Below are positions 6,643 to 9,173 of a stretch of 9,173 nt of DNA, one piece after another. The stretch's first letter is position 1. Each line of letters opens with the position of its first letter. The DNA lies in the NCBI GenBank assembly GCA_030040115.1, contig JASHUH010000491.1, positions 1 to 9,173 of the forward strand, written 5' to 3'. The stretch is from Acidobacteriaceae bacterium (GTDB taxonomy: Bacteria > Acidobacteriota > Terriglobia > Terriglobales > Acidobacteriaceae). The position numbers and the translations under genes are program-made. Below the pieces are notes generated by a model. The model searched no databases. It worked only from the letters and a program-made list of their open reading frames with translations, and was not told the DNA's origin.

Positions 6643-6731
6643 TGGATATCCCCGCTTGGATCTAGACCATCCAGTTGGATGACTCGTACAGGTGGCCTAT
6701 GGCGCGAGCTGAATGGATGAGCGGGGACGGC

Positions 6732-7013
6732 TCAGCGTTTTTCTTCGCCGCGGGCGATGCGGCGGTTGCGGAGCCACTTGGCGAGGCCAAGGGCGAGAAG
6801 CATGCCGCCGAAGGGAATGCACATGAGCGTGACGATGAGCGCGAACCAGCCGACGTTGGTGGTGGCGCCGGTGCGGGAGTAGCCGCCGAACAGAGTCTCC
6901 AGCAATATGGCGGCCAGCACGCCCGCGGCCACGATGGAGCCGCCCCATTGGAGGAGCTGGCGCGTGCCGTCATCAGGTTGGGGTAAGCGCCGGGATGGGG
7001 GGCGGACGGGCAT
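6732..7013 (-). CDS. Small two-helix inner-membrane protein, unknown; third gene of the ctaB group
   Basis: The product has 93 residues when read from ATG 7013. A polar, Pro/Arg-rich N-terminus (1-22) is followed by one hydrophobic helix at about 24-43 and a second at about 54-78, ending in a basic WLRNRRIARGEEKR tail that should face the cytoplasm. No catalytic motif is seen and I do not recognise the family. An in-frame ATG at 7145, six bases after the DUF420 stop, would add 44 residues. That stretch has much less G/C at third codon positions than the rest and holds an inverted repeat, while ATG 7013 has an AGG seven bases upstream, so the shorter form is preferred. Its position after ctaB and the DUF420 gene suggests a part in terminal-oxidase assembly or an oxidase accessory role. 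That is inference from context only. Confidence 0.65.
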   Translation of the reverse strand: MPVRPPSRRLPQPDDGTRQLLQWGGSIVAAGVLAAILLETLFGGYSRTGATTNVGWFALIVTLMCIPFGGMLLALGLAKWLRNRRIARGEEKR

Positions 7014-7040
7014 CTTTGGACCTAAAGAACCGGAGTTGCG

Positions 7041-7069
7041 TTGAAGAGGCGGCGCCGGAGGGTCTTCAA
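7041..7069. repeat. Inverted repeat between the DUF420 gene and the small membrane gene
   Basis: TTGAAGA (7041-7047) pairs with TCTTCAA (7063-7069) across a 15-base GC-rich loop. It lies between the DUF420 stop and the preferred start of the small membrane protein. It could tune expression of the last gene of the group, or be chance if the longer start at 7145 is real. Confidence 0.35.
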
Positions 7070-7151
7070 GACCTTGGCCGGAATAGAGGACGCGGAGATT
7101 GCCGGGAATGGATGCGCGCGGCCAGGATTCAAGAGACCGAAGCATGGTGAC

Positions 7152-7706
7152 TCAGGCGCGCGCCAGGCGCAGCATGATGTAGGTAACGACGCCGGTGATG
7201 GAGACATAGAGCCAAATAGGAAAAGTGTAGCGGGCGATTTTGCGGTGCTGGGGAAAACGCCCCGAAAGAGAAAAGAAAAAGGTGACCAGCACCATGGGCA
7301 GGGCCACGGTGGCCAGGACGATGTGGCTAGCGAGCAAGGGAAGATACACGCTGCGGTAGGCGGCGTGGAGGGGATAACGAATGTCGCCGTGCAGGGCGTG
7401 ATGAGCGATGTAGCCGATGAGAAATAGAGTCGAGAAAACAAAGGCGGCGATCATGGCGGCGCGATGGGCGCGGATGCGACGGGCGCGGATGAAGGCGTAG
7501 CCGATCGTCAAGGCGATGGCGGCGAGGCCGTTGAAGACCGCATTCATGGTGGGCAGAAAAGCATAGCGCGCGCCGGCGACGGCGGCGGGATGAATATAAA
7601 TCAGCCAGAAGAGAAACAGGGTGGCCGCGGCGCTGATGACGAGGATGGCGGCGATGGCCGGCCCGATTCCGGAGGGCGGCCGCGATGCGGGGACGACGGT
7701 GGTCAT
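7152..7706 (-). CDS. DUF420 membrane protein (CtaM/YozB-like heme-copper oxidase assembly factor)
   Basis: The product has 184 residues from ATG 7706. Five hydrophobic segments are visible (about 17-37, 55-74, 85-101, 120-146, 161-180). The family signature is clear: RAHRAAM with His81, the GYIAHHALHGD segment with His102, His103 and His106, LASHIVLA with His128, and HRKIARYTFPIWLYVSITGVVTYIML at the C-terminus (His154 onward). DUF420 proteins include CtaM/YozB, needed in Gram-positive bacteria for active heme-A-containing oxidases; the conserved histidines suggest heme or metal contact. The open frame extends upstream to 7844, but that part overlaps ctaB and gives an implausible Cys/Ser-rich lead, so ATG 7706 is chosen. 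It starts 7 bases after the ctaB stop, with AAGG close before it, and is surely co-transcribed with ctaB. The exact molecular role in this phylum is untested. Confidence 0.88.
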   Translation of the reverse strand: MTTVVPASRPPSGIGPAIAAILVISAAATLFLFWLIYIHPAAVAGARYAFLPTMNAVFNGLAAIALTIGYAFIRARRIRAHRAAMIAAFVFSTLFLIGYIAHHALHGDIRYPLHAAYRSVYLPLLASHIVLATVALPMVLVTFFFSLSGRFPQHRKIARYTFPIWLYVSITGVVTYIMLRLARA

Positions 7707-7713
7707 AACCTTG

Positions 7714-8745
7714 TCAGCCTTTGCCGACGGCGCACAACATGAGCGCGGTGAAGAGCAGGGGCAGGTAAAGCACGCTGACCTTGAGCAGGTCGCGGGCGAG
7801 CATGCGGCTTTCCGCTTCAGAGCGGGCGCGCAGGATGCGAGCAAAACGGATGGTGTAGGCCAGATAAACCAGTCCGAGGACGGTGGCGACGATGGCGTAG
7901 GAGACGCCGGTCATCCCGAGACGCCAGGGAGCCAGGCTGACAGGAATCATGAGCACGGCGTAGAAGAGAGCTTCAACGACGGTGGAAAGGCCGTCGGGTT
8001 GGACGACGGGCAACATGCGAATGCCGGCGCGGGCGTAGTCCTCGCGATAAAGCCAGGAGATGGACATGAAATGGGGAAATTGCCAAACGAAAAGAATGGC
8101 GAAGAGGGCGACGGCGGGCCACTCGATGCGGCCGCGAGCGGCGGTCCAGCCCAGCATGGGACCCATGGCTCCGGGAAAAGCGCCGATGAAGGTGGCCAGG
8201 GTGGTGACGCGTTTGAGCGGAGTGTAGATGGCGACGTAGGTGAACGCGGTGAGCAGCGCCAGTGACACGGTGATCAGATTGGTGCGGAGGAGGAGGCAGA
8301 GAGCGCCGAGAGCGAGGGCTCCGATGCCGGCGGCAACACCGGCGGCAAGCGGGAAGCGGCCCGCGGCCAAAGGGCGATCGGCGGTGCGCACCATGCGGGC
8401 GTCGGTGCTGCGTTCGAGCGCCTCGTTCAGGGCGCCGGCTCCGGCGGAGACGAGGCCGATGCCGAGCAGGGTTTCGAGCAGGCCGACCTGGACGCTGGAG
8501 ATTCCCGATTGCAGGGAGCCGAGATAGAAGCCACCCCAGCCGGTGACCAGGACCAGGCCCACGACCTTGACCTTGAACAGCTCGCGGAGGTCGTGGATAA
8601 GGGTAGCCGTGGCGCCGGGACTGGGCGCATGAAGTTCCGGAGTGTGATGACGAGGAGGGTTGCGCGTAAGCGCAGGCGAGGCGATGCGCTGGGGCAAAGG
8701 CGCGGCAATTTCCGGCGGACGGGCGGCGTGAGAGGCTGGAGCCAT
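7714..8745 (-). CDS. ctaB: Protoheme IX farnesyltransferase (heme O synthase)
   Basis: The product has 343 residues and is a polytopic inner-membrane UbiA-family prenyltransferase. It transfers a farnesyl group from farnesyl diphosphate to protoheme IX, giving heme O for heme-copper terminal oxidases. Motifs in order: ALNEALERSTDARMVRT (105-121) followed by RPL, the first prenyl-diphosphate/Mg site; YTPLKR (174-179) followed by the GAFPGAMGPMLGW loop (188-200); and FVWQFPHF (219-226) with EDYARAGIRMLP (235-246), the second acidic site. The usual D-R-D-x-D of the first site is E-R-S-T-D here, so only Asp115 of the three is kept. About 45 Pro/Ala/His-rich residues precede the conserved LREL-FKVKVVGL start. 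No other start codon is available downstream and no ribosome binding site precedes ATG 8745. It is the first gene of a three-gene group. A ctaA (heme A synthase) is not in the window. Confidence 0.93.
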   Translation of the reverse strand: MAPASHAARPPEIAAPLPQRIASPALTRNPPRHHTPELHAPSPGATATLIHDLRELFKVKVVGLVLVTGWGGFYLGSLQSGISSVQVGLLETLLGIGLVSAGAGALNEALERSTDARMVRTADRPLAAGRFPLAAGVAAGIGALALGALCLLLRTNLITVSLALLTAFTYVAIYTPLKRVTTLATFIGAFPGAMGPMLGWTAARGRIEWPAVALFAILFVWQFPHFMSISWLYREDYARAGIRMLPVVQPDGLSTVVEALFYAVLMIPVSLAPWRLGMTGVSYAIVATVLGLVYLAYTIRFARILRARSEAESRMLARDLLKVSVLYLPLLFTALMLCAVGKG

Positions 8746-8804
8746 GAGGAAAGAAAAAGAGCCTTGAGCTAAAGCTGAGGAAGAGCCCGCAAAACCCTGT
8801 TCTC

Positions 8805-8810
8805 ATCATA
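8805..8810 (-). promoter_or_regulatory. Possible extended -10 promoter element for ctaB
   Basis: On the - strand TGCTATGAT contains an extended -10 (TGn) and TATGAT, which matches the consensus TATAAT at five of six positions. It is about 60 bases upstream of the ctaB ATG, which implies a leader of about 50 bases. No good -35 hexamer was found at 16-18 bases spacing. Confidence 0.35.
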
Positions 8811-9002
8811 GCAAGAGGAGGGCAATCGACGTTGCGGCGGGGTAGGCGCGCGGATTACGGGATGAGGAAAGCCGGCCGGCAGGGAGACGAGTCGGCGGAC
8901 CGGACGCAGAGAAAAAGGCTCCGGCGGCCACCTGTCAGGGCGCGAAAGGCAATCGGGAGCGATGAAGTATGTATTGAGCGGACCGTCGCGGCAATGGATG
9001 CA

Positions 9003-9038
9003 CACCAGGGGGCGCAGGAAACCTTTCGCCCTCTGGTG
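9003..9038 (-). terminator. Hairpin downstream of the cold-shock gene, probable terminator
   Basis: CACCAGGGGGCG (9003-9014) pairs with CGCCCTCTGGTG (9027-9038), 11 of 12 positions with one G-T, around a 12-base loop. It begins about 39 bases after the cold-shock stop codon on the - strand. There is no T-run after it on that strand, so it may end transcription by another route or protect the 3' end of the mRNA. Confidence 0.5.
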
Positions 9039-9077
9039 CGTTTGCTGATTTTGCCGAAATCCCGGCCGGTGGGTGTT

Positions 9078-9173
9078 CTAGAGCGGCTGCACGTCGGCAG
9101 CCTGCCAACCCTTGGGACCCTTCACCACGTTGAACTGCACGGCTTGGCCTTCCTGCAAGCTCTTAAAGCCGCT
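9078..9173 (-). CDS. Cold-shock domain protein, C-terminal half (cut by window edge)
   Basis: Thirty-one C-terminal residues are visible, beginning SGFKSLQEGQAVQFNV and ending in KGPKGWQAADVQPL before the TAG stop. This matches the last two strands of CspA-family proteins, where SGFKSLxEGQxVxF follows the VFVHFSAI segment and KGPKGxQAxxV is the final strand. Whole proteins of this family are about 66-70 residues, so the N-terminal half with the RNP1 and RNP2 RNA-binding motifs lies beyond base 9173. These are single-stranded nucleic-acid-binding RNA chaperones of the cytoplasm. Whether this copy is cold-induced cannot be judged without its 5' leader. A strong hairpin follows the stop, suggesting a single-gene transcript. 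Confidence 0.88.
   Translation of the reverse strand, partial: SGFKSLQEGQAVQFNVVKGPKGWQAADVQPL

Larger units (their letters stand above)
6266..6731. other. 466-base non-coding region upstream of the TonB receptor
   Basis: No credible gene is present. A 79-codon open frame on the + strand (6443-6682) runs straight through the nested palindromes and has no ribosome binding site, so it is rejected. The region should hold the receptor promoter, but no convincing -35/-10 pair could be fixed. It contains an 8-base tandem repeat, a 13-base palindrome, the nested element at 6508-6614 and a further hairpin, each listed separately. It also separates the receptor from the end of the oxidase-biogenesis group. 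Confidence 0.6.
8746..9077. other. Intergenic region between cold-shock gene and ctaB; no credible gene
   Basis: This 332-base gap has a GTG-started open frame on the - strand (8769-9005) with no ribosome binding site and no protein features, which is rejected. The gap holds the hairpin at 9003-9038 after the cold-shock gene and the possible -10 element before ctaB. Nothing else supportable was seen. Confidence 0.5.

Noticed and set aside
6443..6682. 79-codon open frame on the + strand upstream of the receptor
   Set aside because: It runs through the nested palindromes and the GC-rich hairpin and has no ribosome binding site or known motif.
7014..7145. 44-residue N-terminal extension of the small membrane protein from ATG 7145
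   Set aside because: Third-position G/C is clearly lower than in the rest of the gene, an inverted repeat lies inside it, and ATG 7013 has a better-placed AGG. It is kept as an alternative, not excluded.
8769..9005. 78-codon GTG-started open frame on the - strand between the cold-shock gene and ctaB
   Set aside because: No ribosome binding site, the start lies inside the hairpin arm, and the product has no recognisable features.

Overview
The window is GC-rich bacterial chromosomal DNA, most likely from the phylum Acidobacteriota (a soil-type, Terriglobia-like organism). This is inferred from gene content: a 1151-residue Oar-like TonB-dependent receptor with an N-terminal carboxypeptidase-regulatory-like domain, which is expanded in that phylum; a small Tyr/Gly/Pro-rich exported protein; and a ctaB plus DUF420 gene pair. 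No rRNA, tRNA, CRISPR array, integrase or transposase was seen.

Layout. One gene is on the + strand (79-507, small exported protein). All others are on the - strand. From left to right: an RlpA-like double-psi beta-barrel protein (798-1343); a FAD-dependent oxidoreductase (1604-2671); the large TonB-dependent receptor (2810-6265); a 466-base non-coding stretch with nested palindromes; a compact heme/oxidase-biogenesis group read in the order ctaB (7714-8745), DUF420/CtaM-like (7152-7706) and a two-helix membrane protein (6732-7013); and the C-terminal half of a cold-shock protein (9078-9173), cut by the window edge.

How the genes fit together. CtaB makes heme O from protoheme, and DUF420 proteins are linked to heme-copper oxidase assembly. 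Their 7-base spacing indicates co-transcription, and the small membrane protein that follows may belong to the same job. The receptor should sit in the outer membrane and bind or import an unknown substrate. The flavoprotein downstream of it is a candidate partner, but a hairpin lies between the two genes. The RlpA-like protein probably acts on peptidoglycan. The small + strand protein is exported and unassigned.

The non-coding DNA is rich in inverted repeats. Palindromes sharing the CCATCCTTGCC / GCGGCAAGG core occur on both sides of the receptor gene. The upstream copy is nested inside a larger, about 107-base, inverted-repeat structure that looks like a REP- or MITE-type element. This is the most unusual structure in the window. 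The protein-coding content is otherwise fairly ordinary, and no clearly new multi-gene system is evident.
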